Assembly: GCF_016728505.1 (NCBI RefSeq)
Contig: NZ_CP068159.1
Span: 868,001-932,000, forward strand
From: Corynebacterium riegelii
Lineage (GTDB): Bacteria; Actinomycetota; Actinomycetes; Mycobacteriales; Mycobacteriaceae
DNA length: 64,000 bases
Reading direction: 5' to 3'
The position numbers and the translations under genes are program-made. Of the stretch, positions 1-9,439 are shown in pieces; position 1 is the stretch's first letter; every line of letters begins with the position of its first letter. The notes below the pieces were generated by a model. The model had not been told where the DNA came from, ran no database searches, and worked only from the letters and a program-made list of their open reading frames with translations.

Positions 1-923
1 GCGCCGACATAGCGGCCAAAAATGTCGCGCACGCGCTGGCGTTCGTTCAGCCCGCGCATCATCTCGTTGAAACCGGCCTGCAGGACGCCGATCTCCGAGC
101 CATCGTAGATATCCACCTGCGTGTTGCGCTCACCGCGACGCACGCGGTTAATCGCGTCCTGCAGCTCCTTAATCGGGTCCACCACGTTCATCACCGAAAA
201 TGCGGTGCCCACAAAGCCGGTGATCAGCGCTGCGATGGTCAGCACCAGAGCCGCCGGAATCAACTCGCCGGGTGTGTGGGTGAAAAAGCCTCGGGCCTGC
301 GCAACAAACAGCAGCAGGATGCCCAGAAGCGGCACGCCGGAGGTGACCAGCCACGTCATGTACAAGCGCTGCTTGATCGGTGGCTCAAGCGTGGAATCTT
401 CAAACCTGCGCGCCAGCGCCTCAGCCGCAACCGGTCGCACCAGGCGCTCTGCCTGCAGGTACGTCAACACCGCCATGACAAAACAGGTGAGCAACGTGGC
501 TACGAAAATAACTAACGCCAGCTGCCACGACAGACGGGAGGCCACAAACGTGATGATTGCAATGCCAACCAGCCACACCGCAACCACAATGCCCGTCTGC
601 AAAACAGGTAGGCGAAGCACCAGGTTGCGCACCATATTCGGGTCATGATCGTCCGGACTTAACTGCCATTCCAACACCGGGCGGAAGAGCAGCAGCGTCA
701 CAATCAGGCCAATAACCACGGCCAGGGCGAAGTAGATCACGCCGATGAGTCCCAGGCCCATGTGGTCCAGGCTGAGCTCTTCAACCTCGCGCATGGGCAG
801 CAGGTAGCGCACGAACAACATGATGGCGATGGCGCCGACGACATTGGTGCCCAGCACACTCGCGGCGTACAGCGGCCACGATGTGCGCATGAGCCAGGTA
901 AGGCCGCGCCAAAGTCGTTTCAT
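1..923 (-). CDS. cyaB: Membrane-bound class III adenylate cyclase, N-terminal part (cut by window edge)
   Basis: The reading frame starts at an ATG at 923 (MKRLWRGL) and runs off the left edge after about 307 codons. It holds about six hydrophobic segments in the first 230 residues, then a HAMP-like linker (VVDPIKELQDAI... GSEIGVLQAGFNEM). It ends in RDIFGRYVG, the usual entry to a class III nucleotide cyclase domain. The catalytic domain lies outside the window. Such proteins make cAMP from ATP; in corynebacteria cAMP acts through GlxR. The gene is divergent from holB with 36 bp between starts, the arrangement known from mycobacteria (Rv3645/Rv3644c). The family call is firm; the symbol is by analogy to C. 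glutamicum cyaB. Confidence 0.82.
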   Translation of the reverse strand, partial: MKRLWRGLTWLMRTSWPLYAASVLGTNVVGAIAIMLFVRYLLPMREVEELSLDHMGLGLIGVIYFALAVVIGLIVTLLLFRPVLEWQLSPDDHDPNMVRNLVLRLPVLQTGIVVAVWLVGIAIITFVASRLSWQLALVIFVATLLTCFVMAVLTYLQAERLVRPVAAEALARRFEDSTLEPPIKQRLYMTWLVTSGVPLLGILLLFVAQARGFFTHTPGELIPAALVLTIAALITGFVGTAFSVMNVVDPIKELQDAINRVRRGERNTQVDIYDGSEIGVLQAGFNEMMRGLNERQRVRDIFGRYVG

Positions 924-959
924 GGTGTATCACCTTAGCGCCGAGTACCCTTAGCCGTT

Positions 960-2174
960 GTGACTACCGTAGCTCCGCGCAGCGTTGCTCAGCGACTTGC
1001 TGATGCACCCAAGGTCCGCGACACAATTTTGGCCGCCGCCGCAGCCGCCCGCGGAGTGGAAGGCGCGGACCCCCACGCCTTTGCGCACGCCTGGTTGTTC
1101 ACGGGCCCGCCGGGCGCTGGCCGCTCCAATGCGGCGCTGGCGTTCGCCGCGGCGCTGATGTGCGAGGACCCGTCCGAGATCGGCTGCGGCCGCTGCAAGT
1201 CCTGCCGCGACGCCCTGGCCGGTACCCACACCGACCTGGTGCATGTTGTGCCGCGCGAGCTTGCCATCAAAGTTGAGCCGGTGCGTGAGATTGTTGCTCA
1301 AGCTTCCCGCTTGCCGACGGTTGCGTCACACCGCATCCTCATCATCCAAAACGCCGACCGCCTTACCAAGGAGGCGGCCGACGTGCTCCTCAAAACCGTT
1401 GAGGAGCCGCCGGAACAGACCGTGATCGTGTTGTGCGCGCCGTCCACGGACCCCCAAGACATCTCGCAGACGCTGCGCTCACGCTGTAGGCACCTCTACA
1501 TCCCGGCGCCCTCGCAGCGGGAAGTGGTCCGCGTGCTTATGGAGGAAGAGGGCGCCAGTGAGCACGATGCGCAGCTGGCTGCGGCGGCCTCGCTGCACCA
1601 CATCGGGCGCGCCCGCAAGCTGGTGACCATGGAATCGGTGCAGTCGCGCCGCGCCGCCGCCATCAACCTGGCGGAGCTGGTCTTCCATGGCGCCCAGGGC
1701 TTCCAAGCCGTGTCCACACTGGTCAAGCGCGTGCAGAAGGAGGCGGTGGACGACTACGCCGAGGCCGACGCTCTAGAGCGCGAAAAGCTTGAGGTGGCTC
1801 TTGGCGTTGGCACGAAGGGGCGCGGTGCCGCCAAAGCAATGTCCGGCACTGCCAGCGAGCTCAAAGAGCTTGAGGCCGCGCAGAAGGCGCGTGCTACTCG
1901 ACGCAAACGTGACGCCCTCGACCTCGCCCTCGTAGACCTCGCCGGCATCTACCGCGACGCGCTGGTACTCAAGTCCGGTGCGGAAGTGCCCCTGACCCAC
2001 CCGGACTTCTCCGGCCTGGCAGGCGAGATCGCCGCGCGCGTATCTCTTGACGGCCTGGTGGCCTGCCAGGACGCCATCGCCCAGTGCCGCGCCCGCCTAC
2101 ACCAAAGCGTTGATCCCACCGTGGCGTTTAACGGCATGCTTGGGCACATCCGTAAAGCTTGCGGCGCCCGCTGA
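960..2174 (+). CDS. holB: DNA polymerase III subunit delta'
   Basis: A 404-residue clamp-loader subunit of the DNA polymerase III holoenzyme. An N-terminal AAA+ fold carries a Walker A variant GPPGAGRS near residue 50. A zinc module follows, with four cysteines in the pattern C-x8-C-x2-C-x2-C (GCGRCKSCRD). Further on are the DEXX-like region IIQNADRLTKEAADVLLKTVEEPPE and the sensor/arginine segment TLRSRCRHLYIP. The Lys of Walker A is Arg, in keeping with delta' subunits, which do not hydrolyse ATP. The start is GTG at 960; no better start exists upstream before the divergent cyclase gene. The gene is followed by tRNA-Thr. Confidence 0.92.
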   Translation: MTTVAPRSVAQRLADAPKVRDTILAAAAAARGVEGADPHAFAHAWLFTGPPGAGRSNAALAFAAALMCEDPSEIGCGRCKSCRDALAGTHTDLVHVVPRELAIKVEPVREIVAQASRLPTVASHRILIIQNADRLTKEAADVLLKTVEEPPEQTVIVLCAPSTDPQDISQTLRSRCRHLYIPAPSQREVVRVLMEEEGASEHDAQLAAAASLHHIGRARKLVTMESVQSRRAAAINLAELVFHGAQGFQAVSTLVKRVQKEAVDDYAEADALEREKLEVALGVGTKGRGAAKAMSGTASELKELEAAQKARATRRKRDALDLALVDLAGIYRDALVLKSGAEVPLTHPDFSGLAGEIAARVSLDGLVACQDAIAQCRARLHQSVDPTVAFNGMLGHIRKACGAR

Positions 2175-2281
2175 TGAGGTTTTTCTGGCCCTGACCAGTG
2201 CGTTTCTTTTGTTCGGTGATGTCCACTACACTGTCATCCCGGTACACACTGCGTACTGTGTTGCGCACAATGTTGTGTCCG

Positions 2282-2354
2282 GCCACCTTAGCTCAGTCGG
2301 TAGAGCATCTCACTCGTAATGAGAAGGTCGCGAGTTCGATTCTCGCAGGTGGCT
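2282..2354 (+). tRNA. tRNA-Thr (anticodon CGT)
   Basis: A full 73-nt cloverleaf can be drawn. The acceptor stem is GCCACCT/AGGTGGC and the D stem GCTC/GAGC. The anticodon stem is TCTCA/TGAGA around loop CTCGTAA, with anticodon CGT at 2315-2317. The T stem is GCGAG/CTCGC with loop TTCGATT. The discriminator base is T. CCA is not encoded. The anticodon reads ACG (Thr). Confidence 0.97.
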
Positions 2355-2360
2355 CAACTA

Positions 2361-2396
2361 AAATCCCAGCTAGACAATAGTTTTAGCTGGGGTTTC
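2361..2396 (+). terminator. Rho-independent terminator after tRNA-Thr
   Basis: The 8-bp stem CCCAGCTA/TAGCTGGG (2365-2372 with 2384-2391) is followed by a short T-rich tract, only 7 nt after the tRNA end. Confidence 0.75.
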
Positions 2397-2465
2397 GTTG
2401 TTGGTGTGGCTTGCCGAGTTGTCCCCGGTTGTGGTGGCCACCCCTAAAAGAACTCGGAGAGAAAT

Positions 2466-2753
2466 TTGCTCTATGTGGCTCTTGGCGCAGTGGTCGCGCT
2501 CTTCATCTCGTTATGCATCATGGCAATGGGGTACCTAGTCCACCTGTCGGCTAAGCGAAAGGTGCTTTCTCCATACCGTTTCTTAGTCGTGATGGTTGTG
2601 CTAGCACCGGTTTTTCTGATCTACGACATACTCAGCGATGAGATGTGTAGCGGCCTTTTCAATTACGTGGTCAGCGGTTACTTAATTACCGCAGTCATCA
2701 TCAGTTCTCTGTGGCGCATCATCACGGATGGTTTCAACAACGCGCGGGAATAG
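2466..2753 (+). CDS. Small hypothetical membrane protein (95 aa)
   Basis: I do not recognise the family. The product has three hydrophobic segments (about residues 2-25, 38-55 and 65-85) separated by short polar loops (HLSAKRKVLSPYR; SDEMC), so it is probably an integral membrane protein. TTG at 2466 is the likely start, with GGAGAG just upstream; a GTG at 2475 is an alternative. Its codons are less GC-rich than those of its neighbours, which may mean recent acquisition. It lies alone between the tRNA-Thr terminator and a convergent MFS gene, a common place for accessory genes. Confidence 0.55.
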   Translation: MLYVALGAVVALFISLCIMAMGYLVHLSAKRKVLSPYRFLVVMVVLAPVFLIYDILSDEMCSGLFNYVVSGYLITAVIISSLWRIITDGFNNARE

Positions 2754-2920
2754 GGGCGATCACTGGGAAAGAGACCGCGTGCAGTACCGGATAGCCGGAT
2801 GCGTCGATTAATCCGTTACGAGTACTAACTATGCGGAATCGACAGCCGTCTCGCCGCGCCCTCTAAACGGAGCTAGCTCCATCTAGGCCCGCATACCCAC
2901 GACGCCACACACCCCGAACC

Positions 2921-4075
2921 TCAACCCCCAACAACCCCGCGCACCAGGTACCCGCGTTGAATCTGCGCGCTGCGGATGAGTGCGGAGCTCGCGGCGAGCA
3001 CGGCGAACACCGCAAACGGCAGGCTCGGCCCGACGCGCGGCGTGATCCACGCGATCAGCGGCGAGATCCCGAACCCGATGTAGGTGGCCACGTAGTACAG
3101 CCCGATGACGCGGCCGCGTTTCTCGGGAGGGGTGTACTCGTCGACGTCGAGAAGCCCCTCGCGCAGGCACAGCCCGTACGCCAACCCGAGCAGCGCGGTA
3201 GCAGCCAGGAACACGGCGGCAGAAGGTCGTGCCCCGCCTACCGCGATGAGCGCCATGCCGCCGGCCGCACCGAGCGCCCCGACCACGCCTGCGCGCGGCC
3301 CCCACTGCCCGCGGCGCGCGAGCGCCTGCACGGCCAGCGCCACGCTAAAGCCCAGCACAGCGGCCACGCCGGGCATAAACGCCGCGCCGATGGCAAAGTC
3401 GGTGCGCCCGGCCAGCACCACCATCGCCGTCGTGATTGAGGCGAAGACCCAGATCCCCATCGGCACCGCAGTCGCAAGCGCCTTAGCCTCGCTGTGGGTG
3501 GGGTGAGCCTCAGCAGTCTGCGTCACCGCGGGTGCGCCGTCGTCGCGCATGCGTATCGACGCCACCATCACCCCCACAGCCATCACAATCGGCACCACGA
3601 ACGGGATCTTCACCGCGTCCGCGGCCAGGTGGGCGACCACGCCGGAGGAAACCGGACCAAGCATGAACCCGGTGGTCAAGGCGATGCCCGCGGCGGTGGC
3701 GCCGCTCGCGCCGCGGAGCCTGCCTGCCCAGGCGGTGCCGGCGCTGACCACCAGACCCACCCCGAGCCCAACGATGAAGCGGCCGAGGAGCAACCCGTGT
3801 CCGGGGACGCCCAGCATGAGGTAGGCGTTGCCCGCGGCCGCGATGACGGTGCCCGCAACCACGGCGGGACGCGAACCGAAGCGGTCGGCGACCCACCCGC
3901 CGATGAGCAGGCTAGGGAAGAGCCCAACCGCGTAGATACCGTAGGCGCTGTTGGCCAACACGGCGGAGACGTCGTGGTCGCGGCGCAGCAGCACCAGCAC
4001 CGACGCGAAGTGGTTCGCGGACCACCCGGCGGTGATCAAAAACGCGAGGGTGAGCGCGTACGTGGCGCGTGCCAT
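2921..4075 (-). CDS. MFS transporter
   Basis: A 384-residue polytopic protein with about 11-12 membrane segments. The loop between TM2 and TM3 has the major facilitator motif GGWVADRFGSRPAV (about residues 58-71); a central hydrophilic loop follows TM6. The C-terminal half keeps the RGRVIGLYYV segment typical of MFS exporters. Its start codon overlaps the stop of the upstream acyl-CoA/AMP ligase (TAATG), so the two are translationally coupled. That coupling suggests an exporter or importer for a product or substrate of the ligase. The substrate cannot be told from sequence. Confidence 0.85.
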   Translation of the reverse strand: MARATYALTLAFLITAGWSANHFASVLVLLRRDHDVSAVLANSAYGIYAVGLFPSLLIGGWVADRFGSRPAVVAGTVIAAAGNAYLMLGVPGHGLLLGRFIVGLGVGLVVSAGTAWAGRLRGASGATAAGIALTTGFMLGPVSSGVVAHLAADAVKIPFVVPIVMAVGVMVASIRMRDDGAPAVTQTAEAHPTHSEAKALATAVPMGIWVFASITTAMVVLAGRTDFAIGAAFMPGVAAVLGFSVALAVQALARRGQWGPRAGVVGALGAAGGMALIAVGGARPSAAVFLAATALLGLAYGLCLREGLLDVDEYTPPEKRGRVIGLYYVATYIGFGISPLIAWITPRVGPSLPFAVFAVLAASSALIRSAQIQRGYLVRGVVGG

Positions 4076-5754
4076 TAGCTGTCCCGGCGGCTTTCCGGCA
4101 GCAAGCGCGGCACGACCTTGCCAATGGCGTTTCGCGGCAACTCCTCAACAAAGTGCACGTCACGCGGGATGGAATGGTCCGCCAGGTGGTTGCGCACCCA
4201 GTCGCGGACGGAATCTGCGGTGAGTGCATCCCCCGCCGAGTCACCAGCGCGGACGATCCAGACGGCGATGCGTTTAAACATCACGTCATCATCAACGCCG
4301 TGGGCGTAGACCTCGTCCACACCCGGCATCTCTTCGAGCACCTCAATGACGGATTGCGGGTGGACGTTTTCGCCGCCGACGATGATCATGTCGTCATTGC
4401 GGGACAGGACGTGGAGGAAGCCGTCCTCGTCGAAGTAGCCGAGGTCGCCGATCTCGATAAGCCCGTCGATTACTTCGGCCTTGGTCGCCGGGTTGGTGTA
4501 GCTGCGCAGGGCGGTTTCGTTGTGGAGGAAGATGCGGCCGGTTTCGCCGGTGGGGACTTCGTTGCCGTTGGCGTCGAAAAGCTTGAGCACCGTGCCAGGG
4601 GGAACCTTGCCCGCGATGCTTGGGTCTGCCTGCAGCTGTTCGGGTGTTGCGGCGGCGGCCAGGGCGAGCTCGGTGGAGCCGTAGATATTGGCAATGATCG
4701 GGCCGAAACGTTCGGTGGTGCGCCGCAACAGCGCCGGCGTGATGGCGTTTCCGGCGGTGGCTAGGTAGCGCAGGGTAGACGTGTCGTAGTTTTCGTCCAG
4801 GTCCAGCATCTGCTTGAAAAAGATCGGTGAGGAGATCAGGCCGGTGCAGCGGTAGTTCTGGATCTGTTGGAAGCACACTTCCGGGTCAAAAACGCGGCGC
4901 GTGACAATGGTGGAGCGGGTTGCCAGCGCTACCTGCAGTGCGGACCAGCCCCAGGTGTGGAAGATGGACGCGGAAAGCTGCACGGTGTCGCCGGCGCGCC
5001 ACGGGATCGCCTCCAGGTAGCCCGCCACCACAAACGGCAGCTTCGGCTCGGGCCGCACGATGCCCTTGGGGATGCCGGTGGTGCCCGAGCTCATCAGCAC
5101 AATGTTGCCGTGCTTGGGCCACATGGGCAGTTGCTTGCCGACGCCACGCCGACCCACCAACTCCGCCAACCTCAACATTCCCGCGCTGTCTTGGGCGGCC
5201 TCCTCTTCAAAGGCCTCTTCAAAGGCGCGGACAACCGTGATGTTGTCCATGATGGTGTCGGTTTCGGGGAGGCGGGGGAGGAACTCATCATCAATGAACA
5301 AGATGTTGATGCCGGTTTCTGCGAAGATGCCGCGCAGCTGCTCCGGGGAGGAGCCGATGTTGAGCAGGAAGATGTGCCCGCCGGCATAGCCCTTGGCGCC
5401 TAGCGGCAGGATGATGCCGCGGCCGTTGCGCGCCATCACGCCAATGCGTAGCTCATCAAGACCGCGTTCCTCCTTGGTCTCAAGGAGCCAGGCGGCGAGT
5501 GAGTGCGATTGGTCGCGAAGTTGGCGGTAGTTGAGGACGCCGGAGTCGTCGATAAGAGCGGTGCGCTCAGGCGTAGCGGCTGCGCCTTGTTCGATCTCCC
5601 TGGCGGTGGTGAAGTGGAAACGTGCCAGGTTGGGCAGGACTTTGAGGGCCGCAAGGGGGCCGCCTTCGGCGCTGATGATGCCCGCACGTGTAACGGCCGG
5701 GACGAATCGGGCGAAGGATTTCAGTAGAAACGTAGGGTGTGCGGTTGGTCGCAT
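4075..5754 (-). CDS. Acyl-CoA synthetase / AMP-dependent ligase (FadD-like)
   Basis: A 559-residue adenylate-forming enzyme activating a carboxylic acid, probably a fatty acid. Visible motifs are the P-loop MSSGTTGIPKG, the A5 motif YGSTELA, GDLGYFDEDGFL, and the C-terminal catalytic lysine segment NAIGKVVPR. An N-terminal stretch of about 50 residues precedes the ligase fold. The ATG at 5754 was chosen because the protein there begins in a normal ligase leader; open frame continues upstream but crosses the divergent promoter region. No Shine-Dalgarno is seen, and a -10-like TACCGT sits 7 nt before the ATG, so a leaderless mRNA is possible. It is coupled to the MFS gene downstream. Confidence 0.83.
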   Translation of the reverse strand: MRPTAHPTFLLKSFARFVPAVTRAGIISAEGGPLAALKVLPNLARFHFTTAREIEQGAAATPERTALIDDSGVLNYRQLRDQSHSLAAWLLETKEERGLDELRIGVMARNGRGIILPLGAKGYAGGHIFLLNIGSSPEQLRGIFAETGINILFIDDEFLPRLPETDTIMDNITVVRAFEEAFEEEAAQDSAGMLRLAELVGRRGVGKQLPMWPKHGNIVLMSSGTTGIPKGIVRPEPKLPFVVAGYLEAIPWRAGDTVQLSASIFHTWGWSALQVALATRSTIVTRRVFDPEVCFQQIQNYRCTGLISSPIFFKQMLDLDENYDTSTLRYLATAGNAITPALLRRTTERFGPIIANIYGSTELALAAAATPEQLQADPSIAGKVPPGTVLKLFDANGNEVPTGETGRIFLHNETALRSYTNPATKAEVIDGLIEIGDLGYFDEDGFLHVLSRNDDMIIVGGENVHPQSVIEVLEEMPGVDEVYAHGVDDDVMFKRIAVWIVRAGDSAGDALTADSVRDWVRNHLADHSIPRDVHFVEELPRNAIGKVVPRLLPESRRDS

Positions 5755-5821
5755 AGTGCTACGGTAGCGTAAGTTACTGAAGTTACAAATGTTTCCAGTG
5801 GGAAAATTGGGAGGAAAGCGA

Positions 5822-6682
5822 ATGTTTGGAAAAACCGGGCGCACCAAAGCCCGCAATAAAACCAAAGCGCTCGTCGCTGCTGCGCTGTGCCTCGGCACAT
5901 TCGCACAGTCTGTAACCGCACCACAGATGGCCCAGGCGCAGCAGCGCAACATGGTCGTTTTCGGTGACTCCGTAGTCTCCGACCCGAACATGGGACAGTG
6001 GCTCGGCGGCAAACTGGGCATCGGCGGCCAGGGCTCCTCCGACATCACCACCTGGTGCCCAACCAGCCCAACCAGCTGGGGTAAGCGCTCCGCCGCCAAG
6101 CTGGGCCTGCCAGCCTGGGACTACTCGTGCACCGGCACCGTTTCCATCCAAAAGGGCCCGCAGTTTTCCTCCCAGGTCACCCGCGCGGTTAACGACGGTG
6201 GCCTGAACCCCAACACCGCCCGCGTCATCATCTCCACCGGATTCAACGACACGTACCACAACGACGGACGCGATCGCGCCACCTTCCGCCGCGACTGGGT
6301 CGCCGCCATGGCGCCCCAAATCCAGCGCATCCGTGCCGCAGCCCCCAACGCGCGCATCCAGATTGTGGGCTACCCCAAGGTCACACAGAACGGCAACGTC
6401 TGCCTCTTCCACGTTGCGCCGAACGTCAGCGACACCACGCCGTTCCCGGCCGTTGCCGATTGGGAAGACAGCATCCAGTGGGCACAGGTAGACCTGGCGC
6501 GAGCAACCGGCATAGAGTTTCTGGACCTGAAGCCGTCCACGTGGAACAACAGCATGTGCGCACCTGACCACGCACGCATGTGGGCTGGCCTAGTGGACTT
6601 CTACAGCGGCGCCGGCAACCTGCCGATTCACGTGAACCAGCGCGGCCACGAGCACGTGGCCAACGTGATTGCGGCGTCTTAG
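5822..6682 (+). CDS. Secreted SGNH/GDSL hydrolase
   Basis: A 286-residue exported esterase-like protein. A Sec signal peptide is clear: basic start GKTGRTKARNKTK, hydrophobic core, cleavage near AQAQQ. Block I is VVFGDSVVSDP with the nucleophile Ser, block III is STGFNDTY, and block V holds a C-terminal His (NQRGHEHV). Paired cysteines suggest disulfides outside the cell. ATG 5822 was preferred over an in-frame ATG at 5789 because GAGGAAAG lies at proper spacing before it. The likely role is hydrolysis of cell-envelope or exogenous esters. It is divergent from the ligase gene. Confidence 0.87.
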   Translation: MFGKTGRTKARNKTKALVAAALCLGTFAQSVTAPQMAQAQQRNMVVFGDSVVSDPNMGQWLGGKLGIGGQGSSDITTWCPTSPTSWGKRSAAKLGLPAWDYSCTGTVSIQKGPQFSSQVTRAVNDGGLNPNTARVIISTGFNDTYHNDGRDRATFRRDWVAAMAPQIQRIRAAAPNARIQIVGYPKVTQNGNVCLFHVAPNVSDTTPFPAVADWEDSIQWAQVDLARATGIEFLDLKPSTWNNSMCAPDHARMWAGLVDFYSGAGNLPIHVNQRGHEHVANVIAAS

Positions 6683-6691
6683 TCTGCTTGC

Positions 6692-7027
6692 TTAGTCTGC
6701 TTCCGGCGGTACGGCGTTTTGTAACGCCACCGCCCGTGCGAGGCGCGCGTAGCGCAGTTCTTGTTCGCGGAAGCGGGTCCACGTGGAAATCGTCGTAAAG
6801 AAAAAAGCGACGATTAGCACGTACAGCATCAGATCCGTACCGCGGTCAACCCCCAACCAGTTGGCCAGGACCGTGACGTCATCCGGACGCAGAATCGCCC
6901 ACACGGCAGCGAGCATCATCAGCACAAAACCAATCTTCACCCACGCTTTGGCATTCGCCTTCTTGCGGTTGGTGAAGAAATACACCGCCAACGCCACCGT
7001 GGCGGCAATTAGGATCAGCTGAATCAC
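6692..7027 (-). CDS. DUF2304 family small membrane protein
   Basis: A 111-residue protein with three membrane segments and a charged C-terminal tail (RFREQELRYARLARAVAL), the usual shape of DUF2304. These proteins accompany dolichyl-phosphate-mannose-synthase-like GT2 enzymes in polysaccharide loci. The GTG start overlaps the stop of the upstream GT2 gene by 4 nt (GTGA), so they are translationally coupled and probably work together. The exact function of the family is unknown. Confidence 0.82.
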   Translation of the reverse strand: MIQLILIAATVALAVYFFTNRKKANAKAWVKIGFVLMMLAAVWAILRPDDVTVLANWLGVDRGTDLMLYVLIVAFFFTTISTWTRFREQELRYARLARAVALQNAVPPEAD

Positions 7028-7731
7028 TTGAGCCTCCTCGCCATCAGGCCGTCTGCAAGAATGTTCACACCGTTGATCAGGGACTGGCCCTTGGACATGG
7101 AGTACTCCGTGTACAAAATATCCACCGGCTGCTCAGCCACACGCCAACCGTGATGATCAATCATCGCCACGATCTCAGAGGCGTGGCTCATCCCGTTCAT
7201 GCGGATGTCCATCTCCTCGGCCACCTTGCGGTTGAAGGCGCGGAGGCCATTGTGAGCGTCGCTAAGACCCAGGCGCTTCGTGCGTGGCGACAGCATCACC
7301 ACCGTTTTCAACACCACACGTTTAATCCACGGCACCTGCGAATTATCCTGGCCGGCAAAGCGTGTGCCCACGATGATGTCCACCGGCTCCGTGCGCAGCC
7401 GCTCAACCATCGCCACGACATCCTTGACCTGGTGCTGGCCATCTGCGTCAAAGGTGACAAAGTACTGCGCGCCCGGTTGTGCACGTGCGTACTCCACACC
7501 CGTCTGAATTGCCGCGCCCTGGCCCAAGTTCACCGGGTGGTTCACCAAATGCGCACCAGCAGCGTGGATGGCTTCCGCCGAGTTGTCGCGCGAGCCGTCA
7601 TTGACCGCAACGATGTTGGGGAACGTCTCGCGAGCATTCGCAATAACGTCAAAAATCACCTGGCCCTCATTGAAGCAAGGAATGACAAGCCAGGTGTCGC
7701 TGAAATCAGGGAGTGTACGCGACGTATCCAT
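7024..7731 (-). CDS. GT2 family glycosyltransferase (polyprenyl-phosphate sugar transferase-like)
   Basis: A 235-residue GT-A enzyme. It opens with VIPCFNEGQVI, then shows nucleotide-binding VNDGSRDNSAE and the metal-binding region FDADGQH. NLGQGAAIQTG and GTRFAG are typical of DPM1/GtrB-like enzymes that move a sugar from an NDP-sugar to a lipid phosphate. It lacks the C-terminal membrane anchor of many such enzymes; the coupled DUF2304 protein may supply it. It lies in the rml block, which suggests a role in wall polysaccharide or glycolipid synthesis. Confidence 0.86.
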   Translation of the reverse strand: MDTSRTLPDFSDTWLVIPCFNEGQVIFDVIANARETFPNIVAVNDGSRDNSAEAIHAAGAHLVNHPVNLGQGAAIQTGVEYARAQPGAQYFVTFDADGQHQVKDVVAMVERLRTEPVDIIVGTRFAGQDNSQVPWIKRVVLKTVVMLSPRTKRLGLSDAHNGLRAFNRKVAEEMDIRMNGMSHASEIVAMIDHHGWRVAEQPVDILYTEYSMSKGQSLINGVNILADGLMARRLK

Positions 7732-7753
7732 CGCAGGGATACCTTAGTCGCCC

Positions 7754-8551
7754 TTACTGGCCACGGTGGAATAGACGCGAGTACACACGCTTAGTCACAC
7801 CGATTGGCAGCATCCGGTACGCATTTCGCACCGCAAAGTTGAATACCGCCCGCGGGCGCGACACCAACCCATAGGCCACCAAGTTGCGCTGCATTGTCAG
7901 CTCCGCACGACGCGTCTCACCAGCCGCACGACGCCGCAACTGCGCATCATTAACCCGCAGATACGTCAACGGCTCCGGTAGATTCGCCAGCTCCCACCCG
8001 TTGCTGAGCAGCCGCGCCCAGAGGTCATAATCCTCCATAAACGGCACGTGCTGGTAGCTGCCCACCTGGCGCACCGCATCCGCGCGGAACATTACGGACG
8101 GATGATTCAACGGCGAATTCATCTTCGCGTAATTCCGTGGATTCTCCGGAAGTGCACGGACCGGGCCAGCGTCTTCAATACGATGCTCAAACTCGCGCAC
8201 CGCCGAGCCAACGGCGGCCACCTCCGGGTGGTGGGCCAGAAACTCCAGCTGGCGCTCAAAGCGCTGCGGGTATGCCGCATCATCCGAATCCAGGCGGGCA
8301 ACAAACTCCGAATCAACGGTTTCCAGTCCAGCGTTGAGCGCCTTGCCAAGGCCGACGTTGTGCTTCAACGGCACCAGGCGAGCCGGGAACCCCGCTAGCA
8401 CCTCCATCACCGCTTCGGAGACCTGGCCGTCCAGCACCACCACAACCTCATCCGCCGGACGCGTCTGCGCCGCCAGCGACTGCAAGCACACAGCCAACTC
8501 GCCCGCATCTGTGCCGCGGTACACGCTCATCAAAACAGCTAGTGAAGCCAT
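7754..8551 (-). CDS. GT2 family glycosyltransferase, rhamnosyltransferase-like
   Basis: A 265-residue inverting GT-A enzyme, starting with SLAVLMSVYRGTDAGEL and carrying the DXD-type motif RLDSDDAAYPQRFERQ. FMEDYDLWARLLSNGWELANLPEPLTYLR-type sequence in the second half is usual for sugar transferases of O-antigen or wall polymers. Placement directly after rmlA in the same operon suggests use of dTDP-rhamnose, but the donor is an inference. Only 11 bp separate it from rmlA, which is transcribed first. Confidence 0.82.
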   Translation of the reverse strand: MASLAVLMSVYRGTDAGELAVCLQSLAAQTRPADEVVVVLDGQVSEAVMEVLAGFPARLVPLKHNVGLGKALNAGLETVDSEFVARLDSDDAAYPQRFERQLEFLAHHPEVAAVGSAVREFEHRIEDAGPVRALPENPRNYAKMNSPLNHPSVMFRADAVRQVGSYQHVPFMEDYDLWARLLSNGWELANLPEPLTYLRVNDAQLRRRAAGETRRAELTMQRNLVAYGLVSRPRAVFNFAVRNAYRMLPIGVTKRVYSRLFHRGQ

Positions 8552-8562
8552 GTCACAAAACC

Positions 8563-9426
8563 CTAGTCCCGCACCGCATCCAGTAGGTAGCGCCCGTAGC
8601 CGGACTTCATCACCGGCTCCGCCAAACGCTCCAGTTGCGACGCGTCAATGAAGCCCTCCCGGTAGGCGGCCACCTCCGGGGAACCAATCACGGTGCCAGT
8701 ACGCTTCTGTATGACCTCCACATACGCGCTGGCCTCACTCATGGAATCAATCGTGCCGGTATCCAACCACACGTCACCCCGGTGCAGGCGGTGCACCTTC
8801 AGCTGGCCGCGCTTGAGATATGCGTCATTCACCGCAGTGATTTCCAGTTCCCCGCGCTCGCTCGGGGTAATGGACTTTGCAATCTCCACCACCGAGTTGT
8901 CGTAGAAATACAGCCCCACCACCGCAAAGTTGGATTTCGGCGTTTCTGGCTTCTCCTCAATGGACAACACCGTGCCATCCGGGTCAAACTCCACCACGCC
9001 ATAACGCTGCGGGTCCGAGACCTCGTAGGCAAAGATCGCGCCACCCTCCACCTTGCGCGTTTCGCCCAGGATGCGGGTCAGCTCCGAGCCGTCGAAGATG
9101 TTGTCGCCCAAGACCAGGGCCACCGAGTCGTCCCCAATGAAGTCCTCGCCGATGATGAACGCCTGCGCAAGACCATCCGGGGAGGGCTGCTCTGCGTAGG
9201 AGAGCATGAGGCCGAGCTGGGAGCCGTCGCCAAGCAGCCGCTCAAATGCCGGCCTATCCTCCGGGGTGGTGATCACCAGGATCTCGCGGATGCCCGCACT
9301 GATCAGGGTGGTCAGCGGGTAGTACACCATCGGCTTGTCATAAATAGGCATCAGCTGCTTCGAAATGCCCTGAGTAATCGGGTATAGCCGGGTGCCGGAA
9401 CCGCCCGCGAGGATGATGCCCTTCAT
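8563..9426 (-). CDS. rmlA: Glucose-1-phosphate thymidylyltransferase
   Basis: A 287-residue enzyme making dTDP-glucose from dTTP and glucose-1-phosphate, the first step to dTDP-L-rhamnose. It has the N-terminal nucleotidyltransferase signature [31 protein letters not shown], the metal/substrate region VLGDNIFDG, and [11 protein letters not shown]. Length and motifs match RmlA throughout. It leads an operon with two glycosyltransferases; rmlCD and rmlB lie a few kb upstream on the same strand. Rhamnose links arabinogalactan to peptidoglycan in this group, so the gene is probably essential. Confidence 0.95.
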   Translation of the reverse strand: MKGIILAGGSGTRLYPITQGISKQLMPIYDKPMVYYPLTTLISAGIREILVITTPEDRPAFERLLGDGSQLGLMLSYAEQPSPDGLAQAFIIGEDFIGDDSVALVLGDNIFDGSELTRILGETRKVEGGAIFAYEVSDPQRYGVVEFDPDGTVLSIEEKPETPKSNFAVVGLYFYDNSVVEIAKSITPSERGELEITAVNDAYLKRGQLKVHRLHRGDVWLDTGTIDSMSEASAYVEVIQKRTGTVIGSPEVAAYREGFIDASQLERLAEPVMKSGYGRYLLDAVRD

Positions 9427-9439
9427 AGCTGCCTAGGGG